Notes: a model not told the origin generated them from the sequence alone. Numbered from the stretch's first letter, positions 29,112 to 40,072 are shown. The stretch is 64,000 nucleotides of DNA from CAVXSP01 sp963724645 (GCA_963724645.1 CAVRVJ010000003.1:496001-560000), one strand, 5' to 3'. Numbers and translations are program-made.

Positions 29112-30405
29112 ATGAATGCTGCCGATACCGCATGGATGCTGACGGCCACGGCCCTCGTGCTGCTGATGACACCAGCGCTCGCGTTCTTCTACGGCGGCCT
29201 GGTCCGATCGAAGAACGCGCTGAACACGATGATGATGAGCTTTGCGGCGCTCGGCGCGGTGGGCATCGCGTGGGCACTGACCGGGTACACCCTGGCCTTT
29301 GCCGAGGGCGGCGCGTACCTCGGCAGCTTCAAGTACGCGTTCCTCCGCGGCGTCGGGCTCGACATCCGACAGGCCACGACGATTCCTCACGTGCTGTTCT
29401 TCTGCTTCCAGGGCACGTTCTGCATCATCACGGCCGCCTTGATCTCCGGCTCGATCGTCGAGCGGATGCGCTTCAGCGCGTACCTCGTGTTTCTCGTGTT
29501 GTGGTCGATTGTGATTTACGCTCCAGTCGCCCACTGGGTCTGGGGCGGCGGATTCCTGTCGACGCTGGGCGCGCTCGACTTTGCCGGCGGCACCGTCGTG
29601 CACATCAACGCCGGCGTGGCTGCGCTCGTGGCCGCCATGGTGCTCGGTCCGCGAAAGGACTTCGCCCGTCAGGCGATGATTCCGCACAACGTGCCGTTCA
29701 CGCTGCTCGGCGCCGGCTTGCTGTGGTTCGGCTGGTTCGGATTCAACGCGGGGTCGGCGCTGGCCGCCAACCCGTCTGCGGCCCTCGCCTTCACGACGAC
29801 GATGATGGCGCCCGCGGCGACGCTGCTGGTCTGGACGCTCCTCGACGTGGTTCGCAACGGCAAGGCGACCGCCGTCGGAGGCGCGACCGCGATCGTGGTC
29901 GGCCTTGTGGCCGTCACGCCCGCGGCCGGCTACATCAGCCCCGTGAGCGCGATCCTGCTCGGCGCCATCGCGGCGTTGCCCAGCTACTACGGCCTGCTGT
30001 TCCGCGTGCGCACCCGGCTCGACGACTCGCTCGACGTCACCGCGGCCCACGGCCTCGGCGGCACGGTCGGCGCGCTGCTGACAGGCGTCTTCGCGCAGAA
30101 GGCCTGGAACGGCGCCGACCGACGGCCTGCTCTTCGGCAATCCGGCCCAGCTCGGGATTCAGGCGGTGGCCGTGCTGGACGACGATCGTCTACAGCGGCG
30201 TCGGTGACGTTCGTGCTGCTCAAGATGGTCGGCGCGTTGATGCCGCTCAAGGCGATCCGACAACGAAGAAGGCCTGGGCATGGACATCAGCCAGCATGGC
30301 GAGGAGGCGTACGGCAGCGGCGAGGGCGCCATTCTGATCCTGCCGGACCACGGCTCGCCGGCCGCCCCGGCGCTCGTCCCTCGACCCGGGTCAGGACATC
30401 CCTGA
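29112..30405 (+). CDS. amt: ammonium transporter Amt (C-terminus frameshifted)
   Basis: This inner-membrane ammonium channel shows ALAFFYGGLVRSKNALNTMM, FCFQGTFCIITAALISGSIV, the first pore His in GGTVVHINAGVAALVAAM, the FGWFGFNAGSALAANPSAA signature and the second pore His in DVTAAHGLGGTVGALLTG. A strong ribosome-binding site (AAGGAGGAG) precedes the ATG. After about 30110 several small indels shift the frame; the restored tail reads GLLFGNPAQLGIQAVAVLA, VLLKMVGALMPLKA, LGMDISQHGEEAYGSGEGA and stops at 30405. PII is encoded 32 bp downstream, the usual partner that closes the channel. Confidence 0.93.
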
Positions 30406-30437
30406 TTCCATTTCTGACCAGTCCACGGAGGGCGCTT

Positions 30438-30803
30438 ATGAAACTCGTTGTTGCCATCATCCGACCCGATCGATTGAACTCCGTCCTCGAGCAGCTGTAC
30501 AAGGCCGACGTGCAGGGCCTCAGCATCAGCCGTGTGCATGGGCACGGCGGCGAGCGCGAGAACGTCGAGACGTATCGCGGCACGACGGTCAAGATGGAAC
30601 TGTCCGAGAAAGTTCGGCTGGAGATTGGCGTGTCGAACCACTTCGTGGAGCCGACCGTTCAGGCGATTCTTGCCGGCGCGCACACCGGCGCCGTCGGCGA
30701 CGGGAAGATCTTCGTGGTGCCCATCGAAAAGGTCTATCGCATCCGCACGCGCGAAGAAGACCAGGCGGCGGTGACGCCGGTGGGCGTGCCCACGCACGCG
30801 TAG
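30438..30803 (+). CDS. glnB: nitrogen regulatory protein P-II
   Basis: The 121-aa signalling protein starts MKLVVAIIRPDRLNSVLEQL. It has the T-loop with a Tyr at the uridylylation position (ENVETYRG), the ATP-binding block TGAVGDGKIFVVPIEKVYRI and RTREEDQAA. Adjacency to amt suggests the GlnK role, gating Amt in response to 2-oxoglutarate and ATP/ADP. GGAGGG precedes the ATG. It belongs to the amt operon. Confidence 0.95.
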   Translation: MKLVVAIIRPDRLNSVLEQLYKADVQGLSISRVHGHGGERENVETYRGTTVKMELSEKVRLEIGVSNHFVEPTVQAILAGAHTGAVGDGKIFVVPIEKVYRIRTREEDQAAVTPVGVPTHA

Positions 30804-30840
30804 CCCTGCGCGCGGGATGCGCGGCCCGTCGCAGGACGTA

Positions 30841-31603
30841 TTACCTGGCTTGCTTCGCGACCTCGCGGATGTCGTCCGCGGGCAGGACCGCGGTCGCCGA
30901 GGGACCGCGCGATCCGGAACTTCGCATGACGACGACGCCGACGAATCTTCCGGCGCCGTCGAAGACCGGCGATCCGAGAGCGCTACCCGCCGAGCGTCGG
31001 CATCGCGACCTGGTAGTAGACGCGCGGTTTGTCGACGACGAGTTGCACACTGCCGAACGCAGCCGCAGTGGACCACCCGTTGGTCTCCGACGTGCGCTGA
31101 ATCACGAACAGGAGGTCCAGCAGCGAGGCCTTGGCCGCCGGGGCGTCGATCCAGTTCAGAGGCGGCGACGGCGGCTCAACCGGCTTAACGAACGCGAGGT
31201 CCAGATCCTGATCGCGAAGGATCAGCTTCGCCGGAATCTCCCGGCCGTCGGCCAGATGCATCCGGATGTCCGAGGGCTCGCTGCTCACGTCGACCCGGGT
31301 GTCGGGCCGGACCCGCGCGCTGAGTGAACGGGCCATCATGTCATCCGGCTGCAGCGTCGACAGGGACAGCACCGTCAGGCCGGTCGAATCGAGAATCGTC
31401 CCATTGGCCTGCGCCTGCTGATCGACGGTCTGCTCCGTCCCGCCGACGTTCGCGCGAATCTTGAGCGTCGCCAGGACCATCACGACGGCGTCGCTCTTGC
31501 GTTTCACGACCTCTCGAGCGACGGTGCGCTCGTCCGCGGATTGCGCGTAGGTGAGCACTCCGACGCTCAGCGCGGCGAGAATCAGGGCGCACGTTCGCGA
31601 CAT
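30841..31603 (-). CDS. degenerate trypsin-like (S1) protease homologue, secreted
   Basis: The product of about 253 aa has a signal peptide (MSRTCALILAALSVGVLTYA) and the HtrA-like fold order: GTILDSTGLTVLSLSTL, DLDLAFVKPVEPPSPP and GSALGSPVFDGAGRFVGVVV. At the place of the catalytic His block (VVTNHHV in the neighbour) it has VLSLSTL, and at the Ser block it has GGSALGSPV instead of GNSGGPLV. It is therefore probably inactive. A one-base insertion in a G-run at about 30990 splits the frame; the tail ends at 30841. It lies downstream of the active multi-PDZ protease on the same strand and may be cotranscribed. Confidence 0.7.
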
Positions 31604-31702
31604 CGGTCCTCTTCTTGTTGATGCGGCGGGCCCTGCCCACGCACTGACGCGCGTCGCGCCGCGGGCTCACCGCGGGCCTCACGCCTGGGACCCGAGGCCT
31701 GT

Positions 31703-33722
31703 CTATTTCCACGACGGCTGGATCTCGATGAACATCGTGCGGATGCCCCGCTTGACTTCGAAGACAATCGACTCCGGCTGACGGGCCTCGACTTCTTGCA
31801 TGCGGGTCTTGAGGGCCTCCACATTCCGCACGGGCTGGCCGTCGATTGCCAGGATCAGATCGCCGCCGGCCAGATGACCGAGCGCGGCCCATCCGCGGAC
31901 CGCCACCGACTCGACCAGCACCGATCCAAGAGCGTTCTTCAACCGCGGGTCCTGCTGATCGACCTCGGCCACATCGCGGGCGCGGAACTCGAAGATGGGA
32001 TCCTCGTAGCTCTTCATCTCGCGCGGCTGCGACGGCGTCTGGCCGAGCGTCACCGCGACGGTCTGCTCCTTGCCCTCACGGACAAGCGTCAACTGGACCG
32101 ACGATCCGATGCGAAACCGGCGAATCGCCGCGCCAAACAGGTCATCGTCGTTCGACGCCGTTGCGCGGACGGACTCGCCGTCGATGGCGAGGATCACGTC
32201 GCCAACACGCAGCGGCGCTTTCTCGTCGAGCACACGAGTCACCCGCACGCCCGTGCGGCCCTTGAGGCCGAGCCGCTCGGCCAACGGCGGCGTCAGGACC
32301 TGCACGTTCACGGGAACCCAGGCCTTTCGCGCATCGCGCGGCGGATCCTCCGCTGACAACGCGTCGCCGATCTCCACAACCGTCAGATACCGCTCGCCGG
32401 CCCGCTCGAAACCGACCAGTGCCTTTGTGCGCCGCGACTTCTGCAGCAGCGCGGTCGTCTTCGCGTCGAGCTCGGCCACCGACCGAATGGGCTGTCCCTC
32501 CACTTCGACGACGATATCGCCGCGGCGGAGCGGCGGCTTGGCCTGATCGGCCGGGCCATTCGGCCGCAGGCTGATCACGCGTGCGCCCTCCGTCGATTCG
32601 CGCAGCGAGGTCGCGCGCTTCGAACGCCGAGAGATTCGCCGCCGCGATTCCCCAGGCCCGCACCTCCGCTGGTATCGACATGGCCGCGGGACGCTCGACC
32701 GGCGTCACCACCAGGGGGATTTCCTTTCCGTCGCGGTGCACGACGAACTGCGCAGGCTTGCCAATCGGCAGACCGAGAAGCACCTTGTTCACCAGCGGAA
32801 GCTCTTCGGCGTACGCGGCATCGAGGGCCGCGTCATTGACCTTGACCAGAATGTCGCCGGCGGCAAGGCCGGCGCTCGCGCCGGGCGAGCGCTCGGCGAC
32901 CCAGGCGACCAGCGCGCCCGACGTGTCGCCCGCGCTGATGCGCGGCTGTACTTCGACGCCCGTCCAGCTGCGCTTGACTCGCCCATCGCGGATCAGCGCT
33001 TCCACGACGCTGCGGGCCAGATCGCTCGGAATCGCCCCCGCGAGACCGAAACTGATCTCGTTGACGCCCACGATTTCTCCGGCGAGATTCACCAGCGGTC
33101 CGCCGGAATTGCCGGGATAGATCGCTGCGTCATGCCCGATCCAGCGCACGAGCGTACCGACGTCCTCGCCGTCGAGCCGCTCGCCCTCCGTGCCGAACGA
33201 GCTGGGCATGATCATTTCGGGATTGCTGACGATTCCCTGCGTCACTGACTGGGAGAGCGCGAGGGGACTGCCCATCGCCAGCACGGTCTGGCCTCGCCGA
33301 AGCGCGGCGGAAGATCCGAAATGCGCCGCCGGAAACTGGCGCGGCTTGGCTGGATGGAGCTTGATGACCGCGATGTCCGAAAGGGGATCGGTGCCAATCA
33401 GGTCTGCCGGCACTTCTTCCCGTGTCGAAAGAGTGCAGACGATCCGGCGCGGGCGACCTGCCACGTGATGATTCGTGACAACGTAGCCGTCCGCGGCGAT
33501 GATCGTGCCACTCCCATAGAGCTGACCTTTGACTTCGCGGCCGGCCTGCTGGTCGAGATATACCACCGAGACCCGCACGAGGCTCGGCAGCACGGCCTGG
33601 ACGGCGCGATTGATGCTGACAGAGGGCGGTGCCGGCGCCTGAGGAACGCGGGAAGGTGTCTGCCCGGCGGCGGCCGCGGCCCCGCCCAACGCGCACAGGA
33701 GGACAAAGGCGGCCCTCGTCAC
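31703..33722 (-). CDS. HtrA-like serine protease with several PDZ domains
   Basis: This envelope protease of about 672 aa has a signal peptide (MTRAAFVLLCALGGAAAAAG) and a complete triad: His in VVTNHHVAG, Asp in DPLSDIAVIKLHP, Ser in YPGNSGGPLVNLAGEIVG. About four PDZ-like domains follow. They are recognised by ERSPGASAGLAAGDILVKVN, GPADQAKPPLRRGDIVVEVE, DEKAPLRVGDVILAIDGESV and ALGHLAGGDLILAIDGQPV. Two PDZ domains is the usual maximum in DegP. One frameshift near 32570, within PDZ2, joins the two reading frames. It is likely periplasmic. Confidence 0.85.
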
Positions 33723-33771
33723 GCGAGGATCTTCATCCGGGGCGTGGTGTTAGTCAATGACGCAATGGGTG

Positions 33772-34407
33772 TCAGCCGCACGTCACGCCGGTGCCACCGA
33801 TGCCGCAATATCCACCAGGATTCCTCGCGAGGTACTGCTGGTGATACTCCTCCGCGTAGTAGAACGGCGACGCGTCGCGAATCTCCGTCGAGATGCTGCG
33901 GAAACCGTGCGCCGCGAGCGCGGCCTGGTACCGTTCACGCGACGCTTCCGCTGCCCGTCGCTGGGCCTCGGACGAGACGTAAATCGTCGATCGATACTGC
34001 GTGCCGACATCGTTCCCCTGGCGCATTCCCTGAGTCGGATCGTGGCTCTCCCAGAACACCCGAAGCAGATCCTCGTAACTGACAACTTTCGGATCGAAGA
34101 CGACGAGGACGACCTCGGCGTGACCGGTCCGGCCCGAGCAGACTTCTTCGTACGTGGGGTTCTTCGTGAAGCCGCCGGCATAGCCGACAGCCGTCGAGTA
34201 CACGCCAGGGTGCTCCCAGAACTTACGCTCGGCGCCCCAGAAGCAACCGAGCCCGAACACCGCTTGCTCGAGGCCAGCGGGGAAGGGCGGCTTGATCGGC
34301 GCGCCGCTCACGAAATGCCGGCCCGACAGCGGCATCGCGGTGTCCCGACCCGGCAGCGCCTCTTCGGCTGCGGGCATCTTCGTTTTGTGCGAAGCGAATA
34401 TGGCCAT
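33772..34407 (-). CDS. msrA: peptide-methionine (S)-S-oxide reductase
   Basis: The 211-aa enzyme reduces methionine-S-sulfoxide in damaged proteins. The catalytic motif is AVFGLGCFWGAERKF, followed by GVYSTAVGYAGGFTKNPTYE, EVVLVVFDP and the C-terminal YHQQYLARNPGGYCGIGGTG with a resolving Cys. The ATG at 34407 is preferred to 34440. The N-terminal 45 residues are an extension without obvious signal. It forms a two-gene unit with msrB, 13 bp upstream. Confidence 0.94.
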   Translation of the reverse strand: MAIFASHKTKMPAAEEALPGRDTAMPLSGRHFVSGAPIKPPFPAGLEQAVFGLGCFWGAERKFWEHPGVYSTAVGYAGGFTKNPTYEEVCSGRTGHAEVVLVVFDPKVVSYEDLLRVFWESHDPTQGMRQGNDVGTQYRSTIYVSSEAQRRAAEASRERYQAALAAHGFRSISTEIRDASPFYYAEEYHQQYLARNPGGYCGIGGTGVTCG

Positions 34408-34420
34408 GGTATACGCGCGA

Positions 34421-34831
34421 CTACTTGTCGCCCGCCTCAAATTTCAGCGCGATTCCATTCATGCAGTACCGCTGCCCCGTCGGTGCGGGACCGTCATCGA
34501 AAAGATGGCCAAGGTGTCCGCCGCAGTGCTTGCAGTGCACCTCGGTGCGCACCATGAAGTGACTGTGATCTACCGTCGTCTCGACACCATCTTCCAGCGC
34601 CGCGAAGAAACTGGGCCAGCCGGTGCCGCTCTCGTACTTGGCTTCAGACGTGAAGAGCGGCTGTCCGCACGCGGCGCATTTGAATGCGCCGTGTCCCTTT
34701 TCCCTGTTCAGGGGACTCGATCCACGCGCTTCGGTGGCATGCTTGCGCAGCACTTCGTATTGCTGCGGGGTCAGCTCCCGCTTCCACTCCTCGTCCGTCT
34801 TTGGCAGATCAATTTTGGTCTCTTTGGCCAT
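34421..34831 (-). CDS. msrB: peptide-methionine (R)-S-oxide reductase
   Basis: The 136-aa enzyme reduces methionine-R-sulfoxide. Two Cys pairs bind structural zinc (FKCAACGQPLF and VHCKHCGGHLGH), and the catalytic Cys is in QRYCMNGIALKF. ESGTGWPSFF is diagnostic. I chose the ATG at 34831, where homology-like sequence (MAKETKIDLPKTDEEWKREL) begins, over starts as far out as 35077. It is cotranscribed with msrA. Confidence 0.94.
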   Translation of the reverse strand: MAKETKIDLPKTDEEWKRELTPQQYEVLRKHATEARGSSPLNREKGHGAFKCAACGQPLFTSEAKYESGTGWPSFFAALEDGVETTVDHSHFMVRTEVHCKHCGGHLGHLFDDGPAPTGQRYCMNGIALKFEAGDK

Positions 34832-34884
34832 CCCGACCTCGCCATCTCTAAGACTACAACACGCACAGGTATAATCCTGTCGCC

Positions 34885-34956
34885 ATGGCTTTCGGCCGCG
34901 GGAGCCGTCTCGCCCTGCTCGCGGCACTCGTAATGACCAGCACTCTGTTGTTTTGA
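34885..34956 (+). CDS. 23-aa hydrophobic leader ORF before the patatin gene
   Basis: The frame reads MAFGRGSRLALLAALVMTST and ends LLF before a TGA that overlaps the TTG start of the patatin gene (TTGA). It looks like an isolated signal peptide or a short coupled leader. Alternatively one missing or extra base split a signal peptide from the patatin reading frame. Confidence 0.35.
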   Translation: MAFGRGSRLALLAALVMTSTLLF

Positions 34957-35882
34957 CACCATCTCCATCTGTCATCGATATCGTGCGGGCCAGGGGGGCG
35001 CGGCGGAGCCGCCCGCCGCACGGCGACGGATGCCGCGTCGCGCTCTGCGTCGAGGGCGGGGCGATGCGGGGTGTCATCTCGGCCGGTATGGTGTCGGCCC
35101 TCGAAGCCCTCGGCCTCGTCGACGCGTTCGACGCCGTCTACGGATCGTCGGCCGGCGCCCTCAACGCGGCCTATTTTCTGGCCGCGCAGGCGGCGCGCGG
35201 AACGACGATCTACTACGAAGACATCAACACGCACCGCTTTATCGATCTGCGCCGGCCGCTGGGTAACCGGCCGATTCTCGATCTTGACTTCCTGATGAAC
35301 GATGTCCTGCGCCGGCGCAAACGGCTCGACGTGGATCGGGTCCTCGGGGCGTCGACTCCGTTCTCGATCCTGGCCTCGGACGTGGCTGCGGCCGCGGCGA
35401 CGAGGTTTCGGGATTTCGCCGGTGAAGACGACCTCATTGACGCCATGCGCGCCAGCGCGACAATGCCGATCGTCGCGGGGGGGCCGCATGCCTTTCGAGG
35501 CGGCCGGTACTTCGACGCCTCGCTTACCGAACCGATCCCTGTGCCGACTGCCGAAGCGGACGGACATACGCACATCCTGGTCCTGCTGACGCGGCCCGAC
35601 GCGGAGCCCCGGTCCCTCTCCACGCTGGATCGCGTGTTCGTGATTCCCCGGCTCCGGCGCCTGTCACCCAAGCTGGCGTCGATGTACATCGACCGGTCGG
35701 AGCCCTATGCGGCGCTGCTGAGATGTATCGACGCCGGCACGGGCCCCCTCGGCCGGGCGGCCGTACAGGGCATCCGTCCGCTGCCGCCGGCGGTCGCCAG
35801 GCTGGAGCGCCGACGGTCGCGGCTCGTGACGGGGTCCGAGGGCGGGTACCGGGCGGTCATGATCGCCTTCGGCCGCGGGTGA
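34953..35882 (+). CDS. patatin-like phospholipase
   Basis: This is a predicted lipid acyl hydrolase of 309 aa. The oxyanion-hole region is VALCVEGGAMRGVISAGM, the nucleophile elbow is VYGSSAGALNAAYF, and the Asp partner lies in GGRYFDASLTEPIP; together these give the Ser-Asp dyad of the patatin family. It resembles bacterial patatins without a membrane anchor. The TTG start is uncertain; the first 25 residues are basic and poorly conserved-looking. It is divergent from msrBA. Confidence 0.85.
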   Translation: MTPSPSVIDIVRARGARRSRPPHGDGCRVALCVEGGAMRGVISAGMVSALEALGLVDAFDAVYGSSAGALNAAYFLAAQAARGTTIYYEDINTHRFIDLRRPLGNRPILDLDFLMNDVLRRRKRLDVDRVLGASTPFSILASDVAAAAATRFRDFAGEDDLIDAMRASATMPIVAGGPHAFRGGRYFDASLTEPIPVPTAEADGHTHILVLLTRPDAEPRSLSTLDRVFVIPRLRRLSPKLASMYIDRSEPYAALLRCIDAGTGPLGRAAVQGIRPLPPAVARLERRRSRLVTGSEGGYRAVMIAFGRG

Positions 35883-35927
35883 TCGCGGGCCCCTCATCGG
35901 TGCTACCCTTTCGCTGGGGACTTCCTC

Positions 35928-37269
35928 ATGAACTTAACCAGGAAGCGACACCATCCGGCGTCGAGCCGCACGGTGGCGCTCGTCACCGCTGTGGCCGCGT
36001 CCGCTCTTCTGATCACCTCGACGTCAGCCCGCCAGCAGCAGCCGACGTTCCGGGCGGCGGTCGATCTGATTGCCGTTGACGTCCAGGTGGTCGATCGGTC
36101 GGGCCAACCAATTGCCAGCATCAATCCCGAGAAGTTCTCGGTGACGATTGACGGCCGCCAGCGCCGTGTGGTGTCGGTCGATCTGATCCGTCACGCGGAA
36201 AACACCACCCCGGTGTCCGAAGCCGCGATTGCGCCCGGACCGATGGCGAGCAATCAATGGCCGGTCTCAGGGCAGGTCGGCCGCACATTCGTCCTTGCGG
36301 TGGACGCCGGAAGCTTCAACGTCGGTGATTCGCGCGGCGCGGTCGGGGCGGCCCGACGGTTCGTCGAGCGACTGCAGCCGAACGACCTCATCGGCGTTTA
36401 CACGTATCCGCTGGGGCCGCGCGTTGATCCCACATTCGACCGCGCGCAGGTGCGCCACGCCCTCGACGTGATTGTCGGCAGTGCGCAGTCCCTGCAGAGC
36501 CAATACCACCTGTCGGCTGCCGAAGTCATCGACATCAACGCGGAAATGGCCAGCATTGCATCGCACATGATGACGGTACCGACGGGGCGCACCGGCGGGC
36601 AGACCGCGGCGCTCCTCGGCAATGAAACGGAGACCCTTCGCCGGGTCCAGCTCCGGGAATGTGGCAACGAGGCCGACTCCCGTTGCGTCGAGAGTATCGA
36701 GCAGGAAGCCCAGGCAATGGCCTTCTTCTATGAAGGCGAGATGACGCGCGCGGTGACTGGCCTGGGCGAATTGCTGCAGCGCCTTGGGGACTATCCCGGC
36801 CGGAAGACCGTCGTGGTGTTGAGCGGAGGGATGCCCGTGAGCGATCGCCTCGGCGGCCGGCCGAGTGTCGGCGATGCCGCCGAGATCGCTCGGAGAAGAC
36901 GCCGCGCGCGCCAACACCACGGTCTATGCCCTCCATCTCGATTCGACCTTCTTCCAGGTGAATGCCGCGGAGAATCGACGAACGGACAAGGTGCCGGTGT
37001 CGCACGAGCGTGAAAGCGTGATGATGGGGCGATTTCTGGATCAGTTCGCCGATACCTCCGGCGGCACCATGATGCGGGTCATGGTCGGATCGGGCGAAGC
37101 GGCGCTGGATCAGGTCCTTCGCGAGACGTCGGCCTACTATCTCCTCGGGGTCTCCCCCGCTGAGACCGATCGCGACGGCCGCACGCACCGGCTCAAAGTG
37201 AAAGTCGATCAGCGGGATGCGACGGTCCGGAGCCGCACCTGGGTCCTGGTGCCCAAGAAACGCTCCTGA
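35928..37269 (+). CDS. secreted VWA-domain protein, acidobacterial VWFA-related type (frameshifted)
   Basis: A signal peptide (VALVTAVAASALLITSTSA) is followed by TFRAAVDLIAVDVQVVDRSG, the opening strand pattern of VWFA-related proteins in Acidobacteria, and INPEKFSVTIDGRQRRVVSV. The von Willebrand A domain starts at RTFVLAVDAGSFNVGDSRG (a degenerate metal site in place of DxSxS) and continues with RKTVVVLSGGMPVSDRL, ANTTVYALHLDS and LRETSAYYLLGVSPAETDRD. One frame change lies near 36890. Function unknown. It is followed after 6 bp by the M1 peptidase. Confidence 0.82.
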
Positions 37270-37275
37270 CGACCG

Positions 37276-39891
37276 TTGATTCCGTCCCGCGTCAAGCGGC
37301 GCCGCCTGACGGTCGTTGCAGGGATCAGCCTGGCGATCGCTGCAACGGTAACTGCCCTCTGGCTGGTCAGGCGCCGCGCAGCCTCCGCCGCCCCCGCCGC
37401 CGGGGATACCGCTGGCGCTCGCCGAGGAGCGCGCCAGTCGCGTCTCAGCGCTCCGCTACGATCTTTCCCTGAGTCTGCCGGCGTCGCGAACCGATCCGAT
37501 TCGCGGCCGCCTGACGGCGGCCTTCGGTCTCGAGCGACGCGAGACGGCCGCTGGCCTTCGACTTCGCGCAGCCGGCCGATCACCTGCTGAGAGTCACCAT
37601 CAATGGCCGTCCTGTGGACGTCGCGCCGGCCAACGGTCACGTGACGATCGCCGCCCGCTGGTTGAAGAAGGGCCCGAATCGCGTCGAGTTCGAGTTCATC
37701 GCCGGCAACCAGTCGCTGAACCGCAGCGACGATTTCATGTACAGCCTGTTCGTGCCCGGCGCGGGCGTCGCTCGCGCTCCCCTGCTTCGACCAGCCCGAC
37801 CTGAAAGGCGCGATGGAAGCATGGCCCTCGACGTGCCGTCGGGTTGGGCGGCCGTGTCGAACGGCGCCGAAAGCCGCCGCGCCGATGAGCCGGGCGGCTC
37901 GAGCTGGCATTTCGCGAAACCGAGCCGCTGCCCACCTACCTGGTCGCGTTCGCCGCCGGCCGCTTCACCATCGAAAACGCGAGCGGGACGGCCGGCTCTT
38001 CCGGATGTTTCATCGGGAGACCGACGCCTCGAAGGTCGCGCGCAATCGCGAGGCGATCTTCGACCTGCACGCGCGCGCGCTCGCATGGATGCAGGACTAC
38101 ACCGGCATCGCTTACCCGTTCGGCAAGTTCGACTTCGTCCTGATTCCCGCCTTTCAGTTCAGCGGCATGGAACACGCCGGCGCGATCTACTACAACGCCA
38201 GCACGCTGCTGCTCGACGAGTCGGCGACGCAGAATCAGCTGCTCAATCGCGCCAACACGATCGCGCACGAAACGGCGCACATGTGGTTCGGCGACCTCGT
38301 GACGATGAAGTGGTTCAACGACGTCTGGATGAAAGAGGTCTTCGCCAACTTCATGGCGGCCAAGATCGTCAACCCGTCGTTTCCCGGCGTCAATCACGAG
38401 CTGCGGTTCCTGCTCCAGAACTACCCCGCCGCCTACGACGTCGACCGGACGGCGGGCGCCAATCCCATCCGGCAGAGCCTCGACAACCTGAACGAGGCCG
38501 GCTCCCTTTACGGCGCGATCATCTATCAGAAGGCGCCGATCGTGATGCGCCAGCTCGAGGCGCTGATCGGGCGCCGACGCCTTCCGGGAGGGCCTGCGGG
38601 AGTACCTGCGGCGCTACGCTCTTCGCGAACGCGACCTGGACCGATCTCATCGGCATGCTCGACGCGCGCACGCCGGCCGATCTGGCGGCGTGGAGCCGCG
38701 CGTGGGTGGACGAGCCTGGACGGCCGGTGGTGCATACGGACGTGCAGATCGACGGGCGGCCGCATCGAACAGCTGACGCTACGCCAGGAGGACCCGCGCG
38801 GACGTAACATCGTCTGGCCGCAGAAGCTGCAGATCGCGTTCGGCGGTTCCGATGCCGTCGAGGATCCCGATCATCGATCGCGGCGGCGGCGACTGCCGTT
38901 CCGCGAGGCCACCGGGGTCCCGGCGCCGCGGTGGATTCTGCCCCTCGGCGGCTACGGCTCTTCGATCTGGACACGGCCACGCTCGAATACCTGTCCAAGT
39001 CGCTCGGCGATGTGGCCGACCCGTATGCGCGAGGGTCGTCGCTCGTCGCTGCTGTGGGAGGCAATGCTCGAAGGGCAGCATCGCACCGGGCGCGGTTGCT
39101 CGACGGCTTGCTGATCGCACTCCCCCGGGAGACAGACGAACTGCTGGTTCAGCAGATGCTGGACGAAGTCCGCGTGGTGTACTGGCGGTTCACGCCGGCG
39201 GACGATCGCCCGGCGATCGCGCCCGAATATCGAGGCGGTGCTGCGCGCCGGCCTCGAGCACGCGGCCTCGACCAGCCAGAAGGCCGCCTGGTTCGACGCC
39301 TTCCGGCGCGTTGTCACCACGCCGGACGGCGTTGCGTGGCTGGCGTCGGTGTGGCGTCGCGACGTGAAGATTCAAGGCCTGCCCCTCTCTGAAAGCGACG
39401 AGGCCGACGTCGCCGCGGAACTGGCGCTGCGCGACGTGCCCGACGCAGCAGACATCCTTCAGGCGCAGCTGGCGCGGTTTCAGAACGGCGATCGCAAGGC
39501 GCGATTCGCGTTCATCCTGCCGGCGCTCTCGAGCGACGCGTCGATGCGCGAGGCGTTCTTCGAGAGTCTGAAGGACCTCGAGAACCGGCAGCACGAGGCG
39601 TGGGTCCTCGATGGCGCGCGGTATCTGCACCATCCGCTGCGGGCGGCCGCGATCGAAGAAATATCTCAAGGACGCGCTCGAGCTCACCCGCGAGATCCAG
39701 CAGACGGGCGACATCTTCTTTCCGAAGCGATGGGCGGATGCAACCCTCAGCGGTTACCAGTCGATCCAGACGGCGGCCGAGGTGCGCGCGTTCATCAACC
39801 AGTTGCCGCGGGACTACCCGCCGCGGCTCAGTGGGTGCTGCTGTCGGCGGCGGACCCACTGTTTCGGGCGGCGAGGTTACTGAGTCAGTAG
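37276..39891 (+). CDS. M1-family zinc aminopeptidase (multiple frameshifts)
   Basis: An N-terminal hydrophobic segment (LTVVAGISLAIAATVTALWL) anchors or exports the protein. The M1 signatures are FSGMEHAGAIYYN (the GAMEN-type exopeptidase motif) and HETAHMWFGDLVTMKW, continuing to a Glu 18 residues after the second His, so the HEXXH-18-E zinc site is complete. An ERAP-like helical C-terminal domain runs to about 39890 (WVLLSAADPLFRAARLLSQ). Frame changes occur near 37420, 37550, 37790, 37930, 38575, 38755, 38860 and 39230-39840. The TTG start is tentative. Confidence 0.82.
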
Positions 39892-39892
39892 A

Positions 39893-39960
39893 GATGGGTA
39901 CGACGGGTACGACCGGTACGAACAGGTACGACAGGGTACGACGGGTACGATGGGTACAGG
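39893..39960. repeat. degenerate GGTACGAC tandem repeat with inverted partners downstream
   Basis: Seven copies of a 9-10 bp unit based on GGTACGAC run from 39893 to 39960. AACAGGTACGAC at 39921-39932 is matched exactly by its reverse complement at 40041-40052. The array lies between the convergent M1 peptidase and GH97 genes, so it could form a large bidirectional terminator hairpin. Confidence 0.75.
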
Positions 39961-40072
39961 AACGCGCTGGCGGTTGCCATCCTTATATCAGGAAAGAAAA
40001 GATGGCCAGGGATGCACGTTCCGCGGACCCGGTCGTACCAGTCGTACCTGTTGGATTTTGGGCTCGCGCCGC

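Noticed and set aside
29112..30803. Single open frame joining amt and the P-II gene as a fusion protein
   Set aside because: The open frame passes through the amt C-terminus in a wrong frame; restoring the conserved Amt tail gives a stop at 30405, and glnB has its own ribosome-binding site and ATG.
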